The notes under the pieces are model-generated. The model had not been told where the DNA came from and ran no database searches. It was given only the letters and a program-made list of their open reading frames with translations. Of a DNA stretch of 64,000 nucleotides, positions 36,170 to 46,386 are shown piece by piece (the first letter of the stretch is position 1; the number at the start of each line of letters is the position of its first letter). The position numbers and the translations under genes were made by a program. Source of the DNA: Blastomussa wellsi (lineage: Eukaryota; Cnidaria; Anthozoa; Scleractinia; Plerogyridae); contig OX393571.1 in NCBI GenBank assembly GCA_947652115.1, positions 11,913,504-11,977,503 of the forward strand, written 5' to 3'.

Positions 36170-37681
36170 CCCCTGCCTCGCAAGAACAACCCAGATTCCA
36201 AGTGAACTGTTGGTATGTATCCACTATTTTCCTACTCTACATTTTACAACTCCTTTGGGAAAACTATTTCAACCCAAACATACCCAAAAACGACCAAAAA
36301 TAACTCTAAACACCCCGTGTTATAAGAAGTTTCTGGATTACTTCAAATCGCAGGCAGCGATAATGTAGAATATTGTTCGAAGTATTTACATTTTCACTTA
36401 ATTTTTTCATTCGTTCCTATAGCTTATGAGGTGTTCTTTTCAGTAAATAGCACGCTTCTAATTCTTTTTCAGTATACCGTTCGGAAATTAAGAGGGTGGC
36501 ATCAGATTGGTTCATAGACAATGAAATTGAGCGGCTTTATATGCGTAAGTTAAACGTTCAGTTTGATCGATTAACGAACTCTTTTGTACGCGTCTGTGAA
36601 GCTGGAAAAGGCCGCTTACAAAGCCGCCTGAAAATTAATTTTAGAAATCGGTTGATTCGCCAACCAATTTAAATCAAATCATGTTCCATGTTCATATTGG
36701 TCGACTAACACTGAGGCGAAATGTTTGAGAACAAATTGATGTCTGCAGCTATTTAGCGCAGATGACAATTTTGAGAGATATTTTTCTACCTGAGCTGTCA
36801 AAGGCGGGAGAAGAATGAACATAAAAAGGGGAAGAATCGACATAAAATAAAATTGAAAGGATACATTTTAAAGCACATTTCCACACCACAAACTAACAAC
36901 AATGTATTTCTATGCACACCAGCAGATATTTTCTACTAACTTAATGAGCTCACTTAATTACCTCCATTGGGCTAAAGTGTCTTCACGAGTTTTTTTCTAA
37001 AACAAAATTAATACTGAGGAATGGAGCCTAAAAACAGGGCAACTCAAAAAATATTTTTCGTTAGTTCTGTACCTCAATAGAAAACCCTACAAAGCAATTC
37101 GCAGTTTCTTAAAAAGATTGCATTTCTATGTTTATATAACTGATATTACTGTTAGAACGTCCGAATACTTGTGGCATTTATGCACAGTTTTTGTTTTCAC
37201 TTGCAAACGGCTACCAAGGTTTTTCAGGACTTTCAGATTTCGTTTTTCATTGGGAAATCCGAAAATCAAGATTTCAAAATCAAAATCCAGATTTCCAGAT
37301 TTCCCTTAATTGACCAAGAAGCGCCATCTGTCAGTGTGAACGAGTCATTGAAAGGTAAAGTGCTGTACACTTAATAGTTTCCTGTTCGTTTGGTAAAATT
37401 TGTTTTAAGAAGAGGTCATAATGGAAGGATCAATTAGGGAAGCTTAGTCAACTCTTTTTCTGATGTCTTTAAACAGCTAATAGGCCGACATCCGAAAGGG
37501 AATTATAGAGGTAGGCAAGCTTTCACACAACAGGTGATTTCCAGTTATACTTTATTCCAATTGGTGGACTAGTTAACGAGGTACGACAGTCGAGAATTTC
37601 CGAAGGCTTGAGTATCAACAAAATTGAAAAGTTACATTTTGAAACTTTCCATATCGCTAACTGTTTTCCCTTTTGGCAACC
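36170..37681. other. Upstream region of the first GPCR gene
   Basis: I find no gene here. The block at about 36670-36790 (with AACAAATTGATGTCTGC) has a counterpart about 500 bp upstream of the second GPCR gene and, inverted, near 45900-46010. It is a shared upstream segment of the duplicated genes. Confidence 0.5.
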
Positions 37682-38566
37682 ATGGCACAGTGTTGTCCAC
37701 AGTGTAATCTATCAACAGCTTTCATTGCCACCTTAACAACAATATGTTGTATTTCTGGCATTTTAGCCGTTGTGGAAAATCTCTTCGTCCTTTTAGCTGT
37801 TCGAAAAATTCGCTCTCTGCGACCTACGGCGCGCAATTTTATGGCTTCTCTTGCTGCGGCAGAACTCCTCTCGGGACTCATTGCCAACCTTTATTTCATG
37901 CTGCATCATTCCAACTTCACAAAAACCGAAACCTCCGTTGTTTGTTTCGCTACAGTATCTGTAACCTTTAGCTTGACGAATGTTGCGTTGGATAGATACA
38001 TAGCAATAACTTCTCCTTTGAAGTATCACAATAGAATGACTTCGACGCGATGTTTAATGTTGATAATTTCCTCGTGGTCTTTGGCCATATTGGGAGCTTT
38101 TATGGCTTACGTGGTTCCTGAAGAAAAGTTTGTAGAAGCCTGGATGTCTGGAGCTACAATCACCGTGATAATTCCATTTTGTGTCATAGCTTTCTGCTAT
38201 TTTAAAATCTGCCAAGCAACGAGAAGCACTTTTCCCGTTCGAGAAAGCATAACAGATGTACAACAAATCGCTCAAAACAAGCGACATAGGAAAACAGCGT
38301 ACACATTTGGCATTATCACCGGACTGTTTCTTGCTTTCTTCATGCCATATTTTATTTTTAACTTTGTACAGATAATTACTATGCCGCTGGAACCAATTGA
38401 CCTGAAATGCCCTAATTCCAGACGAAAAGCTTGGATCTGGATTGCTGTAACCTCCCATTTCTGCGCAATTGTTGATCCATGGGTTTACGCAATAAGAATG
38501 CGCGATTTCCGCTTGGCTTTAAAAGAACTGATCCAGTCTGTGTGTCGTATTTTACACCTCTCCTAA
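37682..38566 (+). CDS. Class A (rhodopsin-like) GPCR, intronless, MECA-like motifs (copy 1)
   Basis: A single open frame of 294 residues, with the ATG at 37682 (MAQCCPQCNLS). It has seven hydrophobic helices. TM1 carries VVENLFVLLAV. TM2 has E where D2.50 is usual (SLAAAELLSG). TM3 ends LDRYIAITSPLKY. TM6 has FFMPYF in place of CWxP, and TM7 has DPWVYAIRMRDF in place of NPxxY. The usual TM3 extracellular Cys is absent. EN in TM1, DPxxY and the missing Cys are shared with melanocortin/EDG/cannabinoid/adenosine receptors, so I place it near that group without naming a ligand. Copies lie at 40464 and, inverted, at 46387. Confidence 0.88.
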   Translation: MAQCCPQCNLSTAFIATLTTICCISGILAVVENLFVLLAVRKIRSLRPTARNFMASLAAAELLSGLIANLYFMLHHSNFTKTETSVVCFATVSVTFSLTNVALDRYIAITSPLKYHNRMTSTRCLMLIISSWSLAILGAFMAYVVPEEKFVEAWMSGATITVIIPFCVIAFCYFKICQATRSTFPVRESITDVQQIAQNKRHRKTAYTFGIITGLFLAFFMPYFIFNFVQIITMPLEPIDLKCPNSRRKAWIWIAVTSHFCAIVDPWVYAIRMRDFRLALKELIQSVCRILHLS

Positions 38567-39352
38567 AAGGCAGAAGAGAAAAAATACATAACTAACTTAC
38601 CGTTGCCAAAGAAGATAAGACTTTTTGTTTCGTTTTGGAAGACCATGCACCATTAATTTGTTGGAAGCCGGAACACCATCTACCGAACCTTAATGAACAG
38701 CGTCGCTTTTCTAGCTGACGGAGACCCGCGCCATCTACTAAATAACCAATCTGTAAAATCAATACAACCTGAGAACTTTTATTGCGTACAGTTTCATTTT
38801 TAGAATCATTGAAGAAAGCGGTGGATAGAAAGCTAAAGAAATTAAGTATGTATGACACGAACTGTAATTATCCCCGTAGACTTGCCATAAGTCGACCTCA
38901 TCATTTTTTTTAAAATGGTTGGGCTCCGCCCCATTGTCCAAACCCTTGCCGTTTAATACCATTTTTGACCGCAGAAAAGGTAACCCTTTCATCTTTTATG
39001 TACACATCTCCGATAGAAAATAATACTCTAACATTTCACTTATCTTCAGTAGGAATACTTATCTATTTCCTAAACGTTTCACTTGAGTAACTCCTGAAAC
39101 TAAAATACTGATCAATAATCGTTGTTGCGTAGTTTTCTTTTCCCTTTTCTGCACTACAACTCGTGAAATCCCTATACTTTTAAATTTGGAATATGAAGTT
39201 AAAAATTAGTAGACGGACACCAAATAGTCCCCTATATACTACCCTGGGGTGCTCGTTTGGTGGCGGTTTCAATCCCTTCTTAAAACTTAATTCAAAGTTT
39301 CATTCCCAGACACCCTAGGTCCTAGACACACGTCGCGGGACAAGTCGCTTCG
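38567..39352. other. Intergenic, GPCR copy 1 to MITE
   Basis: No recognisable feature apart from ordinary AT-rich sequence. Confidence 0.4.
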
Positions 39353-39601
39353 CAACCTTATTCCCAGGGTCTCTCATCTTCCCGCCCTCCCGGAGCGAGA
39401 GAGGAGAGACCCTGGTACGGGCTGGCCACGTGGCTCCCAGAATGTGGGAGATGACAATAAAATAGTTAGAGAGAAGGGTGGCCTAGTACGAATTTTGTCT
39501 ATACAGAGCCTACGGGAGATCGGAAAGTGTTGCCACCAAAAGTTTCACAACACGTACGCTCCAGAAGGGCGGGAAGATGAGAGACCATGGGAACGAGGTT
39601 G
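39353..39601. mobile_element. 249-bp MITE with perfect 9-bp target duplication
   Basis: The ends are CAACCTTATTCCCAGGGTCT and its near reverse complement AGACCATGGGAACGAGGTTG. A second arm pair shares CTCATCTTCCCGCCCT. GTCGCTTCG is repeated at 39344-39352 and 39602-39610. A 9-bp duplication is typical of Mutator-like elements. Confidence 0.75.
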
Positions 39602-40224
39602 GTCGCTTCGCGCCGGTGACACGTTGAATTTTGCCTCTACGATGATGGACTTGTTTTTAGTAGACACAGTTAGGTACACACGGACTGCGACTTGCCGCAG
39701 AGACCTATCATTGCGACTTGCCATCCAGTTTGCAAAATTATATTGTTTGTGCACAATTTTCGGGACTTCAAATTGTTTACTCAAGGATGCTACTTTATGT
39801 AAGGATGATTTAAAAAAGCGCAATCATCTGGAAACGTGCACCTTTTTGTCATTAACGCTGATCGTACTTAATGTACTCTTGTACTCTTTTTCATGAGCAG
39901 AGTTATATGCAATTAATAAGTTCTATTTTGTTTTTGTTTTACTAAGTTTAGCTTGTTTTGCTGAGGAAAAAAATGGGTTGGATAGCGGATTAGTCAGCTG
40001 CATTTCAATATTTAAACAAACGAGATAGGCCACATGCAAAATTACACACCGAATAGTTATTTTGCAGCTTGTTCCTATTGGCGGATTTAAAAGACAAGAT
40101 GTTCGAAAACAAATTGATGTTTGCCACTGTTTAGTATGAATTTCAATTCAACGGTTGTCTTTCTAAGCTGTCTTAGGGAACGAAATATCAATTAACACAA
40201 TTCAGTTGACTGAAGAAAAGAGGG

Positions 40225-40396
40225 GGTAACTTTGTAAGGAAACTGTGGTGCTGCGTCGGTGGGAAGTATAACAATATAATTTGGTTCGCAATTCCTTGAT
40301 TCGCTCCGACGAAGGGCTAACGCTCGAAACGTCAGCAATTGAATCTCTTTACGGTGGGCAATTGACATTATCAACCCAGTTGATAAAACCAAATTG
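40225..40396 (+). mobile_element. Penelope-like 3' end fragment
   Basis: It carries the same block as 23040-23205 (GGGCTAACGCTCGAAACGTC, CTCTTTACGGTGGGCAATTG, TTATCAACCCAGTTGATAAA). It ends about 70 bp upstream of the second GPCR ATG, so it replaced or was inserted into the immediate 5' region. Confidence 0.55.
40298..40345 (+). ncRNA. Hammerhead-ribozyme-like motif
   Basis: The stem I arms are GATTCG and TGAATC. The core CCGACGA differs from CUGANGA only at U4. Stem II GGGC-UAAC-GCUC is followed by CGAAA, a two-pair stem III and the GUC site. The layout fits the type I minimal hammerheads known from Penelope-like elements. The U4C change would be expected to lower activity strongly. Confidence 0.45.
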
Positions 40397-40463
40397 ACTG
40401 AAGAAAAACCTAGCATTTTAAAACCACATTTTCCACCCTTACGTTCAAGGTTTAATTGCAACT

Positions 40464-41339
40464 ATGGCATGTACGGAATATACTCTATCAATTACTTTCA
40501 TTTCTACCATAACAACAATATGTTGTATTTCTGGCATCTTAGCCGTTGTGGAAAATCTGGCCGTTCTTTTGGCTGTTCGGAACATTCGCTCATTGCGACC
40601 TACGGCGCGTTATTTTATGGTTTCGCTCGCTGCGGCAGAACTTCTCTCGGGAGCCATTGCCAATCTATTTCTGATCTTCAATCATTCCAGAGGAGAAATA
40701 ATCATCATTAAAGCAGAAACGGCGATGTGGAATTTCACTACAGTATCTGTAACCTTTAGCTTGAGTAACGTTGCGTTAGATAGATACATCGCAATAACTT
40801 CTCCTTTGAAGTATCACGATAGAATGACCTCGACGCGATGCGTTATGTTGATAATATTCTCATGGGGTTTAGCCATTTTGAGTGCCTCTTTGGTGAAAGT
40901 AATTCCTGAGGAAAACTTGATAGAAACCTGGATATGTGCAATTATAATCTCCGTACTGGTTCCATTTTGCCTAATAGCTTTCTGCTATTTTAGAATTTAC
41001 AAAGCAACAAGAGGTACTTTTCCTGTTCGTGAAAACATAACAGATGCTCAACAAATCGCGGAAAATAAGCGACAGAGAAAAACAGCCTACACATTTGGGA
41101 TTATTACAGGGCTGTTTATTATTCTCTTCATGCCAAGTTTTGTTTTTAACTCTTTTTATTTTATTGATCGCCCGAAAGAGGAGAGTTGTGATAATTTCCG
41201 GAGAAAAGTTTGGATTTGCGCCGCTGTTATTTCATATTTCAGCGCGATTTTTGATCCGTGGGTTTACGCAATTAGAATGCCCGATTTCAAGATGGCTTTA
41301 AAAGAACTGTGTCAGTCGATGTGCGGTGTTTTACACTGA
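40464..41339 (+). CDS. Class A GPCR, intronless, MECA-like motifs (copy 2)
   Basis: An open frame of 291 residues starting MACTEYTLSITF. It has the same layout as the gene at 37682: VVENLAVLLAV in TM1, E at position 2.50 (SLAAAELLSG), LDRYIAITSPLKYH after TM3, ILFMPSF in TM6 and DPWVYAIRMPDF in TM7. The third loop FPVRENITDAQQIAENKRQR is nearly the same as in the copy at 46387. It is a plus-strand tandem neighbour of copy 1. A Penelope-like fragment ends just upstream. Ligand unknown. Confidence 0.88.
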   Translation: MACTEYTLSITFISTITTICCISGILAVVENLAVLLAVRNIRSLRPTARYFMVSLAAAELLSGAIANLFLIFNHSRGEIIIIKAETAMWNFTTVSVTFSLSNVALDRYIAITSPLKYHDRMTSTRCVMLIIFSWGLAILSASLVKVIPEENLIETWICAIIISVLVPFCLIAFCYFRIYKATRGTFPVRENITDAQQIAENKRQRKTAYTFGIITGLFIILFMPSFVFNSFYFIDRPKEESCDNFRRKVWICAAVISYFSAIFDPWVYAIRMPDFKMALKELCQSMCGVLH

Positions 41340-42494
41340 CAGTAAACAAAATATAGACTGCGGCAAAACAAGAACACGACTTTAATTTTCAGAGCTTAAG
41401 GTACCGAGAAATTTTAAAGCCGTTAAACATACTGTCATATTAAAAAAGCTTTCCACCCGATCACTCCACAAACCTGGAATGATAACGGCAGTTTCTTAGG
41501 GACTGCCAGTTCTCAAATACAGTTACTCAAACGATCGAGAAGGTAAGCGCTAATACCGGAATCTCTCGCGTAAAGCTCGCGAGAGCGCCTGCGAGAGAGA
41601 AATGTAGTCTTTTCCATCAGGTAAAGAAGAGATGCAAAGAAAGTTGACTTTAAAACGATAGTGCTAGGAAGATCCAGAGTTCTTTAAGTTTCTGGTTTGC
41701 GCTCTGAACGTTTAAACTGTGCGTGTGTTAGGGATAAAAAACTCACTGAACCGCTTAAAATCGAAGAAAAAAGAAATGGATAGGGCCATGTACAAACGAA
41801 GGTTTTGTCTACGCTATTTCTGAAAAGCGAACCAAAACAAGTTGGAAAAAGCTTTAGCTGAATGGTCAACAATGGCGCAGCAAGCTGAAAACAGTAATTT
41901 TGTAAGCGAACCAATTCTCCGTCACTCTCTCAGTGTTATGAAGAGTACTGCCTCTGCCAAACTGAATAGAGATATCCGGACAAAGATGTTTCCCCGCCCT
42001 TCGCTGCACTCACAAGTAAACAATCAAGAAGGGAGGTTGGACAATGTGATGGCTTAATTAAACATTATCTAGCCAAGAGCTCTGCGATACAATTGCTTAT
42101 AGTAAGATGGAAACATCAGATGCTGCTAAAGTATGACGATTTAGTTACTCGGTGTTTTCTCGCCTGTTATTGCATCCGTTTTATGACACAACGTGTAATT
42201 TAGATGACACCGAGATCAATAAAATGTAACCCGACAAAACTTAAATGTCTTTACTGACTGCCGGACCAATGAGATTAAAGCAAATCAGATGGTCTAATTT
42301 GTTTGTCGAGGAAACCAATCTTCGTTCTTGAAATTATACTTTCGGCTATGGTGCCTGTATAACAAATATAGCTAAGTTGTTACATAAAACGACGCGTGTG
42401 GTCTAAATATCTATCCATTATAACCGGTAACCAAACGTGAGTTCCGCACTAAAGCCAGCCCAAGCTAGATATTGGTCTTGACAGCGTGCCTAGT
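41340..42494. other. Intergenic, 3' of GPCR copy 2
   Basis: The open frame at 41842-42057 has no family features and I do not call it. The remainder shows nothing recognisable. Confidence 0.4.
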
Positions 42495-42814
42495 CCCCGG
42501 GGGGGGTACTCCCGTATGAAAATGACGGGGGTGCTCGTCGGAAATTTTCGAAAACACCCCTAAAAGGTACCAGAATCTCATTTTGTGGGCGTGGCTCAGA
42601 GTAATTTTTACCCCTAAAAGGTACCATTTTTCTTATTTTTCTTTTGTAAAACAAATGCGGGCCTATACGGAAGGCCCCTAAAAGGTACCACAACATCTTA
42701 AGCGGCGGTCATTTTAGATTTTTGCACCCTAAGCGGTACCAATTCACAAATTTTACCCCCTAAAAGGTACGACGAGCACCCCCGTCATTTTTATAGGGGA
42801 GTACCCCCCCGGGG
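42495..42814. mobile_element. 320-bp MITE with CCCCGGGG-type ends
   Basis: The ends read CCCCGGGGGGGGTACTCCC and GGGGAGTACCCCCCCGGGG. The inner arms share GACGGGGGTGCTCGTCG with the reverse complement, and several AAAAGGTACC phrases lie between. CCTAGT flanks both sides. Confidence 0.7.
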
Positions 42815-42894
42815 CCTAGTCGTTGTACGATGTCCAAGGGATGGTGATTATTCTCCAAATACGAGTAAGCCTGGTTAATAAGGTGACGGCTAAC

Positions 42895-43077
42895 AGGGAT
42901 AGACGAGAGGGACCTTTCTAACCATGAACAGATTGAGTTGTCTTACACGAAGCGTGGAATCGTTGGAGCCTCAGCCCGTTCAGTGCCCACCGACCCCTCG
43001 AAGCTCCAACGATTCCACGCTTCGTGTAAGACAACTTAATCTGTTCATGGTTAGAAAGGTCCCTCTCGTCTATCCCT
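42895..43077. mobile_element. Near-perfect palindromic MITE, copy 1
   Basis: Arms of about 80 bp start AGGGATAGACGAGAGGGACC and include AACAGATTGAGTTGTCTTAC, then return almost unchanged. Copy 2 is at 48160-48331. Both stand upstream of a tRNA-Gln gene. Confidence 0.75.
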
Positions 43078-43691
43078 TTTATTATTATTCGAATGGGTTT
43101 TGGCTATTTTGTTCATTTTGTTCCACAGAAGACGTGCAGAAACATGTTGTCCACAACAACAAAGCCTCAAACAAATTCGCGTTCTCTGATTGACTAATTT
43201 TAACTTGTCAATATCTCACGTCGTTTTTTCGTTGTTGAACAAGCGTGAATGGTTTGAGATTAACATAACACAAAGAAAGCTAAAATTATGCCATCGATGT
43301 ATCATGGCTTACCCACCTCAGAGAAACCTCAGTAAAACCTCGAGAACCTGGCGACTGGGGTGACGCAGAAGCAACTGAATCCAAGGCAATATGGTAAAAT
43401 GCATAAAGAGCGCCTTGTTGGCGTACTAGTAATGTAGCTTTAAACCAACAAGACGGGTGCAAAACAGAGTGGTTTCCTATTTGCCAAATATTTTGTTCGC
43501 CAATAACTGTGCCATGATAAATACGCTGGCCTAAAATTTTAACCATTTGCTTTAATTAACTTAATCCTTACTTGCTAATTTCAGTCAGAAAGAGACAAGA
43601 TCTCTGAACGTTTATGTCATCTTGCAGGTACCTTCGACATGGTACCTAACATCTACTTGTCAATTTTCTCTGCTGTCTGCACCAGGTATTT

Positions 43692-43763
43692 GGTCCCATG
43701 GTGTAATGGTTAGCACTCTGGACTTTGAATCCAGCGATCCGAGTTCAAATCTCGGTGGGACCT
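43692..43763 (+). tRNA. tRNA-Gln (anticodon TTG), copy 1
   Basis: A 72-nt cloverleaf. The acceptor strands GGTCCCA and TGGGACC pair fully. The anticodon loop ACTTTGAAT gives TTG. The T arm is GAGTTCAAATCTC, with discriminator T. T-rich sequence 15-25 bp downstream can stop RNA polymerase III. It appears functional. Confidence 0.95.
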
Positions 43764-44375
43764 GTTATCTCAGAGTCATATTTTTTTCTTTTTCTATTTG
43801 TCTAGTTCAAAACTCTTTAAACTGCACCTATCACCAAAATATTTTTTCGTTAAAATAAACCTTTTCACTAGTTTGAAACGCATTGCACCTTTCGTTTCTC
43901 CTTTTTACTAAATTCGGACTTTTTATAGCATTAAAAAGTTATGAAAAACTGTACGTTATTTGGTTCATGACCGAGTGAGAAGGGGGCGTGATGCGATGCA
44001 AATCAACCGAGGAATAGACCCATGCCCCTTCTTACTCGGTCGTGCAACAACTGATGTTCGGTTTTTCGTAACTTTTAAATGCTATAAAAAAAATCAGCAT
44101 TTGGTAAAAAGTATAAACGAAAGCTGTAACGCGATTCGAACTGGTGCAAAGGTTTATTGTAGCGAAGAAATATTTTGGGGCTAGGTGCACTTTAATTTCT
44201 ATAATGTTTTCAAGAGGAACAGCTTTTTTTTGCTTAGCACAAACGTTACATTAATCAGTTTTAGCGATTCAAAACGAGTTACCGAAGAAATAAATCACTT
44301 TATGCAAGTGTCAATGTATTTAGTACTGCTGTGCTAATCGGGGACACTAAATAAGGAAACAATTATTGTAAATGA

Positions 44376-44545
44376 AACAGAAAGTTGTTAAAATTCCCAA
44401 TTGGCAGGAGGCAGACCAGTTGGTTGTTTACAAAGCGTGGAGGAGGTGAATTCGGGACCACCGACAAATCCGTTTACGTGGCAGGGACTCGAATCCGGGA
44501 CCTCCGGATTACAAGTCCGGCGCAAGGCCATGCTCGCGTCCAGCG
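44376..44545 (-). repeat. tRNA-derived SINE, second family (Thr-like head)
   Basis: Read on the minus strand: GACGCGAGCATGGCCT, the anticodon-like loop CTTGTAA, the B box GATTCGAGTCC, then the body GGTGGTCCCGAATTCACC, CCACGCTTTGTAAAC and CTGCCAATTGGGAAT. The head lacks a matched acceptor stem. It is a different family from 1277 and from 23443. Confidence 0.6.
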
Positions 44546-44682
44546 TTTATTTGACGTCTAGGTAAAACGAAAATCCGACAAGTAGAAAACGCCTGTGAAC
44601 GGTAGAAAACATCTATCTTCGCGCGCAACATGCAGGGAAATGACAGTATTCATGTGATGAACACCAGAGAAAGTGCTGTTTA

Positions 44683-44832
44683 CAATAGGCGACTTTCACT
44701 ATATTAAAATTTAGCTTGATAGCGAGGCACAGAGGACACAAACAAAATAAATTAATATACATTTCTTATTTTCTTTCTTTGTGCTTAGGCCTCGCTAACA
44801 AGCTAAATTTTAACATATGGAAAGTGGCCTAT
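44683..44832. mobile_element. 150-bp palindromic MITE
   Basis: The arms pair as ACAATAGGCGACTTTCACTA with the TGGAAAGTGGCCTATTG end. The inner TTTAGCTTGATAGCGAGGC pairs with GCCTCGCTAACAAGCTAAA. The longer open frame that starts inside it (44716-45147) is not supported as a gene. Confidence 0.6.
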
Positions 44833-45719
44833 TGGAAAACGCCCAAGAATGCTGGTAAAAGTATTTTTGGTCATTTGTCCGCTTTCATTGTTACTGAAGA
44901 CGTTGGAGAACGCGACGTTCAAATGGAAAATACCGGCGAACGCCCAGTGATGTTTGAGGTGGGGTGGAACTTACCGGTCGCATGGATTTCAGTAACTGTG
45001 CGTTTTAATGCACTGAGGCCCTCATCCCCAGAGCGCTTTTTCTCTTTTGGAAGGGCCACTACCGGACAATTGGGCGTTAATGGAAATCCACTGACTACAC
45101 CGCAAAACACTCAGAAAGCTATGGATTTTAGAGTCGGCGAATGCTAAAAAGAGACTGAAAAATGCCGTCTTTTCTTTTAAGTGCCCGTGCATTTCTATTT
45201 TCGTAACACCTTCAATGTTATCACGAATGTTATTATCTGTCTTTATTGAAATTACACTCAAAAACAGATGGCCAGAATACTGCTTAGACGAAAAGTTAAT
45301 TTTAAGCTGTGCGTAGATTAATGTTAACGTTTCATCTGAAGGCCAGCAGTCGATCATTGAACATGAATTATTCAAGTTGACAGATAGAATGTGATATTCA
45401 ACTTACTCTCTTGCTAGACCGTTGAATGAATTGTTTGGTTACTAAACCAACTGCCATTTTTACAAGTATTGAATATGGCTCTGTTCTTCTAAAAGGAACA
45501 GCCATCCTTGATTCCCAAGCTTTACTCGATCGATCCGTTTCTTGCATCATTGTTGTAGCATTGCTTGTCGCATTGTAGCATTGCTTCTACTTCACCCAGC
45601 GACTGAACTACATAACTAAGTTGTATCTCAATCACCAAGACTTTTTAAAGGCGATAAAATCCGTAGACCTTTAAATTTGACGCAGTTAATCAACTAATCG
45701 GCAGTGGAATGTTCCGAAC

Positions 45720-46140
45720 AGCTGAAAGAAAGGCCAAATTTTCTACAACGGCCCAAACGTCAAAAATACAACAAACGCCAAAAAGTTGCCGAAGACTACA
45801 TTGTCAATATACCATACTGAGCTAAAAAGTTGAAAATAATTCAGTTCACGCGATGAAAATACGGTTAGAACTGAATGCCTCTTTTCAATTCATATCCAAA
45901 CACTGCGGTTTTTTGACAGCTTCAGAAAGCAATTTCACGCTAATAGCTGAAATAATAAATTTGTTCTCTCGAGAACTAAGTTAATACACCAATAGGAAGA
46001 AAGAAGTTTAAAATTAGCTGTTTTTTGAGAGGCACGCAATATTCCTGTAATTATTTCAATTTCTTTTTTCGCATGATGTCGCTTGCTTCGCTTATCAAGT
46101 GCGCCAATAGAATCCATTATGATTTCTTTCGTTCTTCGGT
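45720..46140 (-). pseudogene. Relic 5' region of a fourth GPCR copy
   Basis: The plus-strand text TTTTCTACAACGGCCCAAAC, followed by TCAAAAATACAACAAACGCC, parallels TTTTCCACAACGGCCAAAAC and CCAAAAATACAACATAACGCC at about 47180-47215. That is the complement of the TM1 coding start of the gene at 46387-47268. The following upstream block with TTAATACACCAATAGGAAG also has counterparts near 47466 and 40060. Only the 5' end survives, with frame lost. Confidence 0.6.
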
Positions 46141-46386
46141 CCTTCTAAAAAATATATACTCCGGGTTAGGAACAGACAGTCTTGCGTGAAAAAAACCCTG
46201 CTATCAATTCATTGCAGGCTCGAGGAGTAGCGGATTGAATTCGACTCCAAAAACGGGATTGATGTTCCAGCTTCAATAAAGGGTAATAAACGGAACAGAT
46301 GACGCCGCCCCTTTCAAAGATAGATAGTCTACCCAAAGTAACGCTTTTCTTCCTTTCAGTCATGACAAATTTTCTCTTTTCACTGC

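Noticed and set aside
36473..36544. Possible 72-nt exon with a good acceptor and GTAAGT donor (frame with VASDWFIDNEIERL)
   Set aside because: No partner exon or family likeness nearby. A single short open segment between splice-like sites is expected by chance.
41842..42057. 71-codon plus-strand frame after GPCR copy 2
   Set aside because: No recognisable motif, no signal peptide, and no paralogous frame after the other GPCR copies.
44470..44545. Minus-strand tRNA-Thr (TGT-like loop) candidate
   Set aside because: No acceptor stem and a repeat body follows. It is a second SINE family.
44716..45147. 143-codon open frame on the plus strand
   Set aside because: It begins inside a palindromic MITE and overlaps open frames on the other strand. 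No domain or signal is seen.
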